DNA from: an uncultured Deferribacteres bacterium
GTDB lineage: Bacteria > Zhuqueibacterota > JdFR-76 > DREG01
Assembly (NCBI GenBank): GCA_913009825.1
Contig: CAJVYQ010000002.1
Location: 18,675 to 82,674, forward strand
DNA length: 64,000 nucleotides
Direction: 5' to 3'
Part shown: one piece after another, positions 27,163 through 36,598 of the stretch
How positions within the stretch are numbered: position 1 is the first letter of the stretch
Layout of the letters: the number at the start of each line of letters is the position of its first letter
Position numbers and translations under genes: made by a program
Notes under the pieces: model-generated
Database searches by the model: none
Told to the model about the DNA's origin: nothing
The model's input: only the letters and a program-made list of their open reading frames with translations

Positions 27163-27189
27163 GCCGGGCGATAAAACCTGTCGCCCGGC
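27163..27189 (-). terminator. Hairpin terminator downstream of trpB2
   Basis: GCCGGGCGA (27163-27171) and TCGCCCGGC (27181-27189) form a perfect 9-bp GC-rich stem with a 9-base loop, 12 bases after the trpB2 stop. The downstream T-run on the minus strand is short (AAATTTAAT); on the plus strand ATTTTT follows. It most likely ends the trpB2 transcript. Confidence 0.65.
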
Positions 27190-27201
27190 ATTTTTCATTC
27201 A

Positions 27202-28557
27202 TCAGTCGATTTTGGGTAATTGCGCCATTGCCGCATCGATCAATTCTTTGGGGTATTGGTAATTTGACAATCTTCCGGCCAGATAATCGTCGTAGGCGGA
27301 AAGATCAAAATGGCCGTGACCGCTAAAGTTGAATAGAATTGTTTTTTCGGTTCCGGTTTCTTTGCATTTTTTTGCCTGACGTATTACTTCTGCAATCGCG
27401 TGTGTGGTTTCGGGAGCCGGCACAATGCCCTGGGTTCTGGCAAAGAGAAGCCCGGATTCAAACGTTTCCAATTGCTGAATTGCATTTACGTTAATTAATT
27501 TCTGTTTTGCCATCGCGCTTACTAACGGCGCCATTCCGTGATAGCGCAGTCCGCCGGCGTGAATTTTGGGAGGTATAAAACCATGCCCCAGTGTATACAT
27601 TTTCAGTAACGGCGTCAAACCGGAAAGATCGCCAAAATCGTAGGAGTAAAGTCCTTTTGTAATGGATGGCGATGCAGCGGGTTCGATGGCAATAATATCG
27701 ATATCTTTGCCGTTAATTTTATCTTTGGCAAAAGGGAAAGCGAGTCCGGCAAAATTGCTGCCGCCGCCGATACAGCCGATGATCACATCAGGATATTCGC
27801 CAACAGATTTCATCTGTTCTTTCGCTTCCAAACCGATAACCGTTTGATGCATCAGGACGTGGTTCAGCACACTGCCCAAAGCATATTTTGTCCCCGGATG
27901 GCTGATGGTTTCTTCCAACGCTTCGCTGATCGCCATTCCCAGGCTTCCCGGTGAATCGGGATCTTCCGCTAAAATTTTTCTGCCGGTCTCTGTCTGTTCC
28001 GACGGACTGGCGTAAATTTTACCATTCCAGACTTCGATTAACGAACGGCGATACGGTTTTTGCTGATAGCTCACCTTCACCATGTAAACAATACACTCGA
28101 TATCAAAAAGATTGCAGGCAAAGGAAAGCGCGCTGCCCCACTGGCCGGCGCCGGTTTCCGTGGCAATTCTGTTGAACCCTTCTTTTTTATTGAAATAGGC
28201 CTGCGCTACCGCAGTGTTTGGTTTGTGACTGCCCGGAGGACTGACGCTTTCATTTTTAAAATAGATCCTTGCGGGTGTTGCCAACGCCTCTTCCAATCGA
28301 TATGCCCGCACTAAAGGAGTTGGGCGCCACAGCCGGTAGATATCTAAAATATCTTCCGGGATGGCTACAAATCTCTCCATAGTAACTTCCTGTTTGATCA
28401 ATTCCATGGGAAAAATGGGGGCAAGATCGTCAGGGCCAATCGGTTTTTTAGTTGCCGGATGCAAAGGCGGATCCGGAAGTTTTTTTAAATCCGCTTGAAT
28501 GTTGTACCATTGCTGCGGTATTTTGTCTTGTGACAGAGTAATAATAGATTGCACCAT
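27202..28557 (-). CDS. trpB2: TrpB2-type tryptophan synthase beta chain
   Basis: A 451-residue PLP enzyme of the TrpB2 branch, longer than TrpB1 (about 400) because of the N-terminal extension and insertions. The PLP lysine is K112 in [16 protein letters not shown], and the phosphate-binding loop is [12 protein letters not shown] (about 258). TrpB2 makes tryptophan from indole (or O-phosphoserine/serine) and often occurs without TrpA. None is present here, so it may salvage indole or act with a distant TrpA. The gene sits behind a promoter, a Trp-rich leader peptide and an attenuator (28592-28803), which is strong evidence that it is a Trp-responsive biosynthetic gene. AGGAGGAAC precedes the ATG. 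Confidence 0.9.
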   Translation of the reverse strand: MVQSIITLSQDKIPQQWYNIQADLKKLPDPPLHPATKKPIGPDDLAPIFPMELIKQEVTMERFVAIPEDILDIYRLWRPTPLVRAYRLEEALATPARIYFKNESVSPPGSHKPNTAVAQAYFNKKEGFNRIATETGAGQWGSALSFACNLFDIECIVYMVKVSYQQKPYRRSLIEVWNGKIYASPSEQTETGRKILAEDPDSPGSLGMAISEALEETISHPGTKYALGSVLNHVLMHQTVIGLEAKEQMKSVGEYPDVIIGCIGGGSNFAGLAFPFAKDKINGKDIDIIAIEPAASPSITKGLYSYDFGDLSGLTPLLKMYTLGHGFIPPKIHAGGLRYHGMAPLVSAMAKQKLINVNAIQQLETFESGLLFARTQGIVPAPETTHAIAEVIRQAKKCKETGTEKTILFNFSGHGHFDLSAYDDYLAGRLSNYQYPKELIDAAMAQLPKID

Positions 28558-28591
28558 GTTGTTCCTCCTGTTTAGTTTATGATGAATGAGT

Positions 28592-28627
28592 AAAAAAAAA
28601 GCCCGTTTTCTAAATTAAAAACGGGCT
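28592..28627 (-). terminator. Attenuator terminator upstream of trpB2
   Basis: On the minus strand AGCCCGTTTT (28618-28627), loop TAATTTAG, AAAACGGGCT (28600-28609) and eight U (28592-28599) form a textbook intrinsic terminator about 35 bases before the trpB2 start. Its 5' arm and loop overlap the segment that can pair with 28671-28683 as an antiterminator. Confidence 0.9.
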
Positions 28628-28725
28628 CATTGCAAAAAATCTTTAGATCAAAAACGCAAATTCGGTTCCTTTTTCAATTTAGATACAAACCACCACCAGC
28701 CCCACCAAAATCGCCAATCTAAATT
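28609..28725 (-). promoter_or_regulatory. Tryptophan attenuator: mutually exclusive RNA hairpins
   Basis: On the minus strand segment 1, AATTTAGAT (28717-28725), pairs perfectly with segment 2, ATCTAAATT (28676-28684). The Trp codons of the leader peptide (28690-28716) fill the loop between them. Segment 2 can instead pair with segment 3 (28609-28621) through 13 contiguous pairs including one G-U, which removes the loop and 5' arm of the terminator. A ribosome stalled on the first Trp codons would cover segment 1, free segment 2, and allow readthrough. With tryptophan available, the 1:2 hairpin and terminator form. The logic matches classical trp attenuation although the sequence is unrelated to E. 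coli trpL. Confidence 0.88.
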
Positions 28726-28746
28726 AAAAAACATTGTCTTCTGCAT
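28648..28746 (-). CDS. trpL: Trp-rich leader peptide controlling trpB2
   Basis: An ATG at 28744-28746 opens a 32-codon frame ending in TGA (28648-28650). Residues 11-20 read WRFWWGWWWF, six tryptophans within nine codons, an enrichment that chance does not explain. An AGGGA ribosome-binding site lies 5-6 bases before the ATG, and the peptide is encoded within the transcript from the promoter at 28775-28803. It is not expected to have a function as a protein; its translation senses charged tRNA-Trp. The stop codon lies after segment 2, unlike E. coli trpL, where it precedes segment 2. Confidence 0.9.
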   Translation of the reverse strand: MQKTMFFNLDWRFWWGWWWFVSKLKKEPNLRF

Positions 28747-28774
28747 TTTTTTCCCTGTAAAAATAATTGTATGA

Positions 28775-28803
28775 AATGTAATGATATCTTTTGTGTTTGT
28801 CAA
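28775..28803 (-). promoter_or_regulatory. Promoter of the trp leader and trpB2
   Basis: Minus-strand TTGACA (28798-28803), a perfect -35, is followed after 17 bases by TACATT (28775-28780). Transcription would begin near 28768, just upstream of the leader-peptide ribosome-binding site. The -35 overlaps the end of bioY. Confidence 0.7.
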
Positions 28804-29369
28804 CCATAAATAAAAATTTTAATTTGATCCTTTAACTTCACAGCGATCACCGCGGCCAAAACCGATTTAATAAGCAAACCGGGAATAAAAATAACAAACC
28901 CAAAAAAAATTGCTTTAAATATGGGAAAACTTCCCCCAGTGTAAAAATTTTTCAACACCCACAGATAGGCTATGCCCGGCACGAAAATAAGCAGGGAGGC
29001 GATGACCATATTCAGCCAAATTGAGAATGTTTTGTGGGGAGATTTTTCCCGGATTCTACCGATTCCCGCCTCTTTGCCGGTCCAATAGGCGGCAATTGGA
29101 AATGCAATCAAATAACCGAATCCCGGAGTCAGAACAATTCCCGGGCCGCTGCCGCCGGCAAAAACAGGAAGTCCGATAATTCCCAACAGCAGATATATCC
29201 CCATGCTCACAGCACCCCAGGTTGGCCCCAGAAAGCAGCCGGAAAGCAGAACAAAAAATGTCTGTAAAGTAAACGGAACCGGCAACATGGGAATCCTGAT
29301 TACAGCGCCGATACCCGTTAATGTGGCCATCAAACCGGCAAGCAGGAGCATTTTAAGTTGTGTTTGCAC
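28800..29369 (-). CDS. bioY: Biotin transporter BioY
   Basis: A 189-residue integral membrane S-component for biotin uptake. The family pattern is clear: an N-terminal helix with ATLTGIGAVIRIPMLPVPFTLQTFFVLLSG, then LGPTWGAVSMGIYLLLGIIGLPVFAGGSGPG and GFGYLIAFPIAAYWTG, giving six hydrophobic segments. No energy-coupling partners (BioM/BioN or EcfAT) and no biotin synthesis genes are adjacent, so it either uses distant ECF modules or works alone. A long inverted repeat lies in its upstream region (29405-29467). Confidence 0.92.
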   Translation of the reverse strand: MQTQLKMLLLAGLMATLTGIGAVIRIPMLPVPFTLQTFFVLLSGCFLGPTWGAVSMGIYLLLGIIGLPVFAGGSGPGIVLTPGFGYLIAFPIAAYWTGKEAGIGRIREKSPHKTFSIWLNMVIASLLIFVPGIAYLWVLKNFYTGGSFPIFKAIFFGFVIFIPGLLIKSVLAAVIAVKLKDQIKIFIYG

Positions 29370-29404
29370 TGTTTTTTGTTTCCTGTGAAATTTGTTTTAT
29401 CATC

Positions 29405-29467
29405 CCGCAGAGAGTGCTTGCAAACCAAAAAACGAAACAATCCCGGTATTCTTCCCGTTCTCTGCGG
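29405..29467 (-). repeat. Inverted repeat in the bioY upstream region
   Basis: CCGCAGAGA (29405-29413) and TCTCTGCGG (29459-29467) are perfect 9-bp inverted arms enclosing 45 bases, 36 bases upstream of the bioY start. As RNA this would be a closed stem with a large loop; as DNA it could be a spaced operator. It does not match the biotin operator consensus I know for BirA. Confidence 0.35.
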
Positions 29468-29537
29468 TATAACCATAAAAATTTTTACCTTGCTACAAAT
29501 AAAGAATTCCTACGCTTCTTTTCAATATAAAAATTAT

Positions 29538-29566
29538 TTGATTTTACATTTTCCATTCCATATACT
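29538..29566 (+). promoter_or_regulatory. Promoter of the patatin/Omp85 gene
   Basis: TTGATT (29538-29543), 17 bases, TATACT (29561-29566), then AAAGGA before the GTG start at 29594. Spacing to the start is short, implying a brief 5' UTR. Confidence 0.55.
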
Positions 29567-29593
29567 TTTGATTAACCAAAGAAAGGATCTTTT

Positions 29594-32240
29594 GTGAAAA
29601 AATTATTCGCCGGATTTCTGATCCTATTACAGATCTGTTTTTTCATAGAAAGCGGCCTCGTTAAAGAGAAAAAAATAAAAACATTTTTTCTCCCTCTAAA
29701 CAATCTGAAAAATAAAAGCGATTTAATTATCAACAAATATACAACCTTAAGACCAAAAATAGGATTGGCGTTGAGCGGCGGTGGAGCAAGAGGTGTGGCC
29801 CACATAGGTGTGCTGAAAGTATTCGTAGAAAATAAAATTCCCATCGATTTTATTGTGGGTACCAGTATGGGAAGTGTTGTGGGCGGTTTGTTTGCTTCAG
29901 GATTCACGCCGGATGAAATTTGGCAGTTCACTAAAAACATAAATTGGGCCGACATTATTCAGGATCAGCCGCCAAGAATGAGTCTGTTTTTATCGCAGAA
30001 AGAAGTGAGAAAACGGAATCTTCTGAGCATACGTCTTAAAAATTTTAAACCGTATATACCGCCCGCTTTTTCTCCAGGACAAAAATTATATACAGAACTA
30101 GCCAATTTAATTTTGAATGCTCCTTATCAATCTATCCATGATTTTAACGATTTAAAAATCCCTTTCCGCGCAATTGCAACCGACCTGGTGTCCGGAAAAA
30201 AAATTGTCTTTTCCCGGGGGGATCTGGCTCAGGTTATGCTGGCCAGCTCTGCCATTCCACTTCTTTTTTCACCGGTGGCCATCGATTCGCTCCTTTTGGT
30301 TGACGGCGGCGCAACGGACAACATACCGGTTGAAGAACTATGGAGTGAAGATGTGGATTTAAAAATCGCCGTAGACGTCACATCTCCTCTTCGTGCAAAA
30401 AATGAAATTTTGCTGCCGTGGCAGCTTGCAGATCAGGTAACTACCATCATGCAGGAGGACCAGAAGAAATATGCAAAACAACTGGCAGATATTGTAATTA
30501 CACCCAAACTGGGGGATCGAACCAATACCGATTTTGACAGTCTTGAAAGCGCCTATTTTGCCGGTGTTCGTGCCGCCGAAGAAAAATTAACAACCATTCG
30601 CTCTTTCATGAAAAAATCAGAACTGGCGTTAAAGCAAACGAAAAACAAAATTTGGCATTTCTCATCCGTTGAAGTTAATAAAACTGAAGAACCACTGCCT
30701 TTTCAACCTATACCTGCCGGCAAAAAAAATTGGACTGAATTTAATATTCTGAGCACACTGAAAAACATCTACGCTACCGGATATGTTAACAATTCACACG
30801 CCGATATTTTTATGAAACCGGATTCCACTTTCTTGCTCCGCTTTTCCATTGAACTTTACCCCGTTTTAAAAAAAATATCTTTTCATCACAATCATCTTCT
30901 TTCAGATAGTTTGATTTTTTCTCAGATGAAAAGCAAGACCGGTGAACGGTTCAATGTAAAAAAATGGCAACGGGAGCGGGAACGGATCATTCGTCTTTTC
31001 AGAAAAGAAGGGTTTGCCAAGGCAAAGATCAAGAATGAAAAAATCGACCGGAACAGCGGTGTTTTGTCTGTAACCATCGATGAAGGCAAAATCAATTCTA
31101 TCGAACTGGTCGGCAATAAAAAAACCAAATCTTTTGTTATCCTGCGGGAATACCCACTGAAAAAGGGAGATTATTTCAAAAAAGACCTTGCGCAAATCGG
31201 CATCAAAAATATTTACAGCTCCGATTTTTTCTACCGGGTTCAGCCTGAATATATTTGGCATGAGGACAAGCTGGATATTAAAGTGAATGTTGTGGAAAAG
31301 CCTTCCATTCTGTTCAATTTTAGTTATAATTACACCAGAGACGACCGGCTGCAAACAAATTTCCAATGGATCGAAAATAATATTTTCGGCTTGGGAAACC
31401 GGCTGATTATCTCCAACATAATTGGTAAAAGAAGGATTCTGGGTCAAATCCGATTGCAATCGGATCGTATTTTTAAGTCTTACCTTTCTTCCACTTTGGA
31501 CTTGTTCTATTTCAAACGAAAACATTACGTTTTCAGGCAGGGGAATATTTTCGGTGAATTTCATGAGAGGCGGAGCGGCTTTCACGTATCCATCGGACAA
31601 CAATTGCGGAGAATCGGCTTGATTTCCCTACAGCTTCGCCTGGAGCAGATAGCTTTGAACCCGGTTTTCGGTTACGGCTACCCTGTCACTCTCATCAATC
31701 AAACAAGCATTCGACTGCAATCTATTGTCGATTCTTTAGACAAATTGCCTTTCCCCACTCATGGGCGGCTGCATCATTTTTATTATGAAATGAGCAGCGA
31801 ACTGCTGGGCAACAAAACACCCTTCTTCAAAATTTATTCTTCGATGGAATCATATTTCACCTTTTTCCGCCGTTTTACTATTCATCCAAAATTGGTTTGG
31901 GCTACCGCCGATTTAACCACACCTTTTCAGGAAATGTATATTTTGGGCGGTGAAAACTCTTTTTACGGATATCGCATGGACGAGAAAAGAGGACGGCGTC
32001 TGTTTCAAACGGATTTAGAACTGCGATATTTTTTGCCGGGTAGATTACCCATCGAAACATATTTCAGTTTAAGGTACGACTTCGGCACAATTTGGCAAAA
32101 CAGCCTGGCGGAGATCAATCTGAGAGATTTTGTGCACGGATATGGCGGCAGTCTCGCTTTCAACTCCCTTTTAGGAGTGTTTTCGGCGAGTTACGGCAGA
32201 AACAGTGACGGCCGGAAAGATTATTATTTTACTTTCGGAT

Positions 32241-32251
<11 letters not shown>
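29594..32251 (+). CDS. Patatin-like phospholipase fused to POTRA and Omp85-type beta-barrel
   Basis: An 885-residue secreted protein starting at GTG, with AAAGGATC 8 bases upstream. After a hydrophobic N-terminal segment, the patatin domain (about 55-310) has the oxyanion loop LSGGGARGVAHIG (60-72), nucleophile S91 in GTSMG and the catalytic Asp D237 in VDGGATDN. POTRA-like regions follow (about 400-560). The last 300 residues form an Omp85-type barrel with GLGNRLIISN and GGENSFYGYRMDEKRGRRLF. This is the plan of type Vd autotransporters such as Pseudomonas PlpD, which present a lipase on the surface; surface exposure here is inferred. The barrel ends in F, as expected for assembly by BamA. 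Confidence 0.88.
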
Positions 32252-32872
<621 letters not shown>

Positions 32873-32980
32873 TTATAACAGCTTCATTCTTTGAAAAAAT
32901 ATTATCCTCTTCTTCCGATTTTCCCAAAATAAAGAACTCCTCAGGGCGCTGCAGAACAAAACATTTTTATACTCACTTCC

Positions 32981-33382
32981 TCAATCCTCCTTCTGCACGG
33001 AAAACCAAACCCGCCGCGATCTGGGTCCGTCAAATTCGCAGAAATAGAGTGATTGCCAGGTGCCGAACATGGGACGGCCGTTTTTGACCAGGATAGTCTC
33101 CGAAACACCGAACAAACTGGATTTGATATGCGCCGCAGAATTTCCTTCCATGTGCGTGTAATGATCGTGAAACGGTACAATCTTTTCCATTTCCGTGTTG
33201 ATGTCGCGCACAACATTGGGATCGGCATTTTCGTTGATGGTAACGGCGGCGGTTGTGTGCGGCACAAACACATGGATCACACCATTTTCAATGCCGCTTT
33301 CGTCAATCGCTTTTTGCAGTAAATGATCAATTATAACAAAATGTGTCCGGCGTTCTGTTTTGACTGAGTATTCCAATTGCAT
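32981..33382 (-). CDS. yjbQ: YjbQ/UPF0047 family protein (secondary thiamine-phosphate synthase fold)
   Basis: A 133-residue protein matching the compact YjbQ family in length. Conserved segments are VFVPHTTAAVTINENADPNV, HYTHMEGNSAAHIKSSLFG and GTWQSLYFCEFDGPRSRRVW. Family members have weak thiamine-phosphate synthase activity in vitro and can complement thiE mutants, but the native role is unresolved. No thiamine genes are adjacent. It stands alone between an AT-rich gap and a structured inverted repeat. Confidence 0.9.
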   Translation of the reverse strand: MQLEYSVKTERRTHFVIIDHLLQKAIDESGIENGVIHVFVPHTTAAVTINENADPNVVRDINTEMEKIVPFHDHYTHMEGNSAAHIKSSLFGVSETILVKNGRPMFGTWQSLYFCEFDGPRSRRVWFSVQKED

Positions 33383-33422
33383 TTTTGTTCCTCTGAATAA
33401 AAAAGTTATTTACACCAAAATT

Positions 33423-33511
33423 AAAAATTCTCCCACAGGCCCTTCCAGATAAAAAAGGGGACTATTCTGGTTCAAACAAAGAACGAGATGAAAACCTGCA
33501 GGAGAATTTTT
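33423..33511 (-). repeat. Long imperfect inverted repeat at the end of the GATase-like gene
   Basis: AAAAATTCTCC (33423-33433) is inverted at GGAGAATTTTT (33501-33511). After two mismatches the arms continue with CAGG/CCTG (33436-33439 and 33495-33498), giving 17-base arms around a 55-base interior that can itself fold (CCAGA/TCTGG). The right arm overlaps the stop codon of the gene at 33510. On the minus strand the structure ends in a U-rich run, so it may be an elaborate terminator, but the large apical region is unusual. Confidence 0.45.
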
Positions 33512-34769
33512 ACGTTTTCCGTTTCTTCTTCTTTGCCGCCGGGAACAGAACATTGTTCAAAATGAGCCGGTAGCCGGGTGAATTTCTGTGCAGGGAAAGT
33601 TGTGTGGGCGGATCACCGACGGCATGCTGGTAATCTTCCGGATCGTGACCACCGAGAAAGGTGAAAGTTCCACGTCCTATATTACCGTGAATATATTTCA
33701 CACTTTCCGTGCCGGGGATTTCGCCCATCAGGACCACCGTATCTTTTATTTTTGAGCGACGAAAAGCCGTCGTCTGTCCCATAAAACCTTTGATTACATT
33801 TACATGGTTCTGTGTCAACATAGTAGGCACCGGATCGTATTTTGCCGAAAATTCAAACAGGGTGAAAGCATCCGCATCTGCGCCGCGCAATGGCGCGGCG
33901 TAACTGGGCGGAATATCAATATCAGAATATTCGTAAATGAACGGATTCATATTCAATACAAAATTTTTGAAAGCAAATGTCTGTGAAAAATCAAGCTTCG
34001 CCTGGTAATTTGCATCTGGAGGATCCCCATCAAAAACCGCCGGCACAATATCGGTTTTCAGTGCGGCGAGGGCAATATCGTACGTATCCGTTGCCGAGCA
34101 CATGGCAAACAGAAAACCGCCGCGCAGCACATATTCCCGGATTATCGATACTACCGCCTTTTTCATCCCGCTTACTTTCTTAAAACCCAATTCCGCCGCC
34201 ATCGCCTCGTTCATTTTCACTTCTTCGATGTACCACGGCGCGTTACGGAAACTTGCATAAAATTTCCCGAATTGCCCGGTGAAATCTTCATGATGCAGGT
34301 GCAGCCAATCATATTTATCCAGATCGCCGCGCAGCACTTCTTTATCCCAGATTTTTTCGTAAGGGATTTCTGCATAAGTCAGGGCAAGGGTTACGGCATC
34401 ATCCCAGGGTAATTTGTTTTGGGGGGTATAAACGGCGATGCTCGGCGCTTTTTCCAGCAACACCACTTCCATGTTTTCTTCTTCGATAGTGGCGTAAATT
34501 TGCGCCGCCTGACTACCGGTGATGACGGAAGATGCCACGCCGCGCAGACGCAGTTCCCGTTCAAGCTCCCGATTTTCGTCCATCACAAATGAACCGCCCC
34601 GATAGTTAAGCAGCCACTCCACATTCAATCCCTTTTCCAACGCCCAATAAGCCACACCATAAGCTTTAAGATGATCCGTTTGCTGCAGATCCATATAAAT
34701 AAGAATTTTTTGCCCCAACGTCAGGTTCGGCAGTAAAATCAACAGCAGGAAAAAGACAATTTTTTTCAC
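33510..34769 (-). CDS. Secreted protein often labelled 'asparagine synthetase B-like' (GATase1-like)
   Basis: A 419-residue protein with a signal peptide (MKKIVFFLLLILLPNLTLGQ, 1-20) and a basic C-terminus. Sequences such as KILIYMDLQQTDHLKAYGVA, DWLHLHHEDFTGQFGKFY, GGFLFAMCSATDTYDIAL and GRGTFTFLGGHDPEDYQH are conserved in a family that databases tend to call asparagine synthetase B. An exported protein with none of the glutaminase or ATP-pyrophosphatase motifs cannot be that enzyme; the pattern resembles ThuA/GATase1-like folds. The true function is unknown. It overlaps the TPR gene by 4 bp and is the last gene of a six-gene envelope operon. Confidence 0.65.
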   Translation of the reverse strand: MKKIVFFLLLILLPNLTLGQKILIYMDLQQTDHLKAYGVAYWALEKGLNVEWLLNYRGGSFVMDENRELERELRLRGVASSVITGSQAAQIYATIEEENMEVVLLEKAPSIAVYTPQNKLPWDDAVTLALTYAEIPYEKIWDKEVLRGDLDKYDWLHLHHEDFTGQFGKFYASFRNAPWYIEEVKMNEAMAAELGFKKVSGMKKAVVSIIREYVLRGGFLFAMCSATDTYDIALAALKTDIVPAVFDGDPPDANYQAKLDFSQTFAFKNFVLNMNPFIYEYSDIDIPPSYAAPLRGADADAFTLFEFSAKYDPVPTMLTQNHVNVIKGFMGQTTAFRRSKIKDTVVLMGEIPGTESVKYIHGNIGRGTFTFLGGHDPEDYQHAVGDPPTQLSLHRNSPGYRLILNNVLFPAAKKKKRKT

Positions 34770-36598
34770 GATTTTCCCTCCAACTCCCGGATTCTTTTTC
34801 TTGCTTTATCGGTGAGGATGCTGTCCGGGTATTTGTACAAAATCTGCTCGTAATTTTCGATGGCCTTGCTTACATCCCGGATCTTGTTTTCATAAAGTTG
34901 ACCCATATTCCAGAGAGAGAGATCACACAAGGAATTTTCCGGGTATCTTGCCAAAATTTTTTGGTAGACCATCACGGCGCTCAGATAATCTCCCAAATCC
35001 TCTTTTAACTGTGCGCTTTTAAGCAAAGATTTCGGCGTCAACGGTGCATCCGGATCTGTTTGCAAAATAGATTCAAATTCATGAGCGGCTCTTTTTAATT
35101 GTTTTTGTCGCAGCAACAGCAAAGCATCCGCATATCTGCCCAGCGCATCGTGATATTGTGCCGCGTTTTCATCGATCAGCAAAAGCAGTTCCAGCGCATC
35201 ATTGATGAACACATTGCTCAAATTTCTCCGGTTGTTTTGCAGAATGGCATTCAAATATTTTTGGGCCTGATCAAAATTTTTCTTGAAAAAGGCTACCTCG
35301 GCCAACTTTAAATTACATTTTATTCTCAGTTCCGTTTTTAATCCGGTATTTCGAACCGTTACATGCAAAGCCTGGTTGTAATAATTTTCCGCAGCCGTTA
35401 AATTCTGACGCACAACTTCAACATCCCCCAGGGCGATAAGCGCAAGCGTACGTTTGTCATTTTTAGGAAAAAGGCGCAGAATCTTTTTGAATACTCCGGC
35501 CGCACTGTCCGGCATGAAAAGCTGATGCAGAAAGATGTCGCCGCGAGTTAACTGCGCTTCCAGAGACCAGTTGGATTTTGGAAATTTGCGGGAAACCAGA
35601 TCAAATTGCTGCAGGGCTTGTTTGAATTTTTTCTGTAAATAAACACTGCGCGCCAATTCGTATTCAACCTGGCTCCGGTTGACAAAAGAAGCATATTTTT
35701 CAAGAACCAGGGTGAATGATTTTTCCGCCAATGAGTACTGTTTTTCCGCATCCATTGTTTTTCCGAAACGAAACAGTTCCGCTCCCGGTTTTTCCTTTGC
35801 TTTCTGTTCTTGCCGGAGGCGTTCTATCTGTTCAACCTGGCTGAAAGCATCTGAATAATTGGCAAAACTGATGAGAAAATCAGCAAATAATTTCCGGTAG
35901 GAGATTACTTCCGGTTCCCGTTTGATCCAGCGCTGTAAAACAGAAGTTACTTGTTCATAAGTCTGAAAATCTCCTTTAAAAGACGCAAAGCGTGCTGAAA
36001 CATAGGAAAGCCGGTTCGGATTTTGACGCACAAATTTTAGATATTCTTCGGCAGCAAGATCATAATTGAGTTGGTAAGTGTGAAGCTGTGCCAATTCCAG
36101 AGCAAACAGAGAATCTTTTCCGAGCTCCCTCCGGCCCCTGTTATAAATTTCCACGCCTTTGTCAAATTTGCGATTCATCATCCAGGCTTGAGCAATCATC
36201 CGGTAGAGAGAACTGTTTTTGCGATTCCTGGCTAACAATTCGTTCCAGTACTGCTCCGCATTTTTTTCTTCGCCTTTCTGTAACAAGGCAGTGCCAAATT
36301 TCACACGATATTGTAAATTTTGCGGGTTTTGATCAATTTGCTGCTGGATAAACGACAATAGCTGATCAAATTTTTTTAAATTAGCCAGACAACGGGTAAC
36401 CGCATCAAAGTAAGTATAATTTCGAGGGTTTCTTTTGTGCAGAGCAAGGTATATTTCCAGCGCATTCCGGTAATCTCCCACATATTCGTAACGCTGGCCG
36501 ATCTGAAACTGCATTATATTGCGCGTTACATCCTGTGCTCCGGCCGGAAAAGTAAAAAAAAAGGAAAGAATGATTACATGCAAAAACAGCTTTTTCAT
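34766..36598 (-). CDS. Secreted tetratricopeptide-repeat protein
   Basis: A 610-residue protein with a signal peptide (cleavage near TFPAGAQ, residue 22) followed almost entirely by TPR-type helix pairs. Examples are YEYVGDYRNALEIYLALHKR (about 38), FGKTMDAEKQYSLAEKSFTL (about 278), LKEDLGDYLSAVMVYQKILA and IENYEQILYKYPDSILTDKA. It should be a periplasmic scaffold. It directly abuts the DUF4175 gene (0 bp) and overlaps the GATase-like gene by 4 bp, which argues for co-translation and a shared complex. Confidence 0.85.
   Translation of the reverse strand: MKKLFLHVIILSFFFTFPAGAQDVTRNIMQFQIGQRYEYVGDYRNALEIYLALHKRNPRNYTYFDAVTRCLANLKKFDQLLSFIQQQIDQNPQNLQYRVKFGTALLQKGEEKNAEQYWNELLARNRKNSSLYRMIAQAWMMNRKFDKGVEIYNRGRRELGKDSLFALELAQLHTYQLNYDLAAEEYLKFVRQNPNRLSYVSARFASFKGDFQTYEQVTSVLQRWIKREPEVISYRKLFADFLISFANYSDAFSQVEQIERLRQEQKAKEKPGAELFRFGKTMDAEKQYSLAEKSFTLVLEKYASFVNRSQVEYELARSVYLQKKFKQALQQFDLVSRKFPKSNWSLEAQLTRGDIFLHQLFMPDSAAGVFKKILRLFPKNDKRTLALIALGDVEVVRQNLTAAENYYNQALHVTVRNTGLKTELRIKCNLKLAEVAFFKKNFDQAQKYLNAILQNNRRNLSNVFINDALELLLLIDENAAQYHDALGRYADALLLLRQKQLKRAAHEFESILQTDPDAPLTPKSLLKSAQLKEDLGDYLSAVMVYQKILARYPENSLCDLSLWNMGQLYENKIRDVSKAIENYEQILYKYPDSILTDKARKRIRELEGKS

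Noticed and set aside
30902..31603. 233-codon antisense frame in the patatin gene
   Set aside because: The plus-strand frame is a clear multi-domain protein; the antisense product has no recognisable features.
33510..34769. Asparagine synthetase B function
   Set aside because: The protein has a signal peptide and lacks an N-terminal Cys2 glutaminase and any ATP-pyrophosphatase motif.
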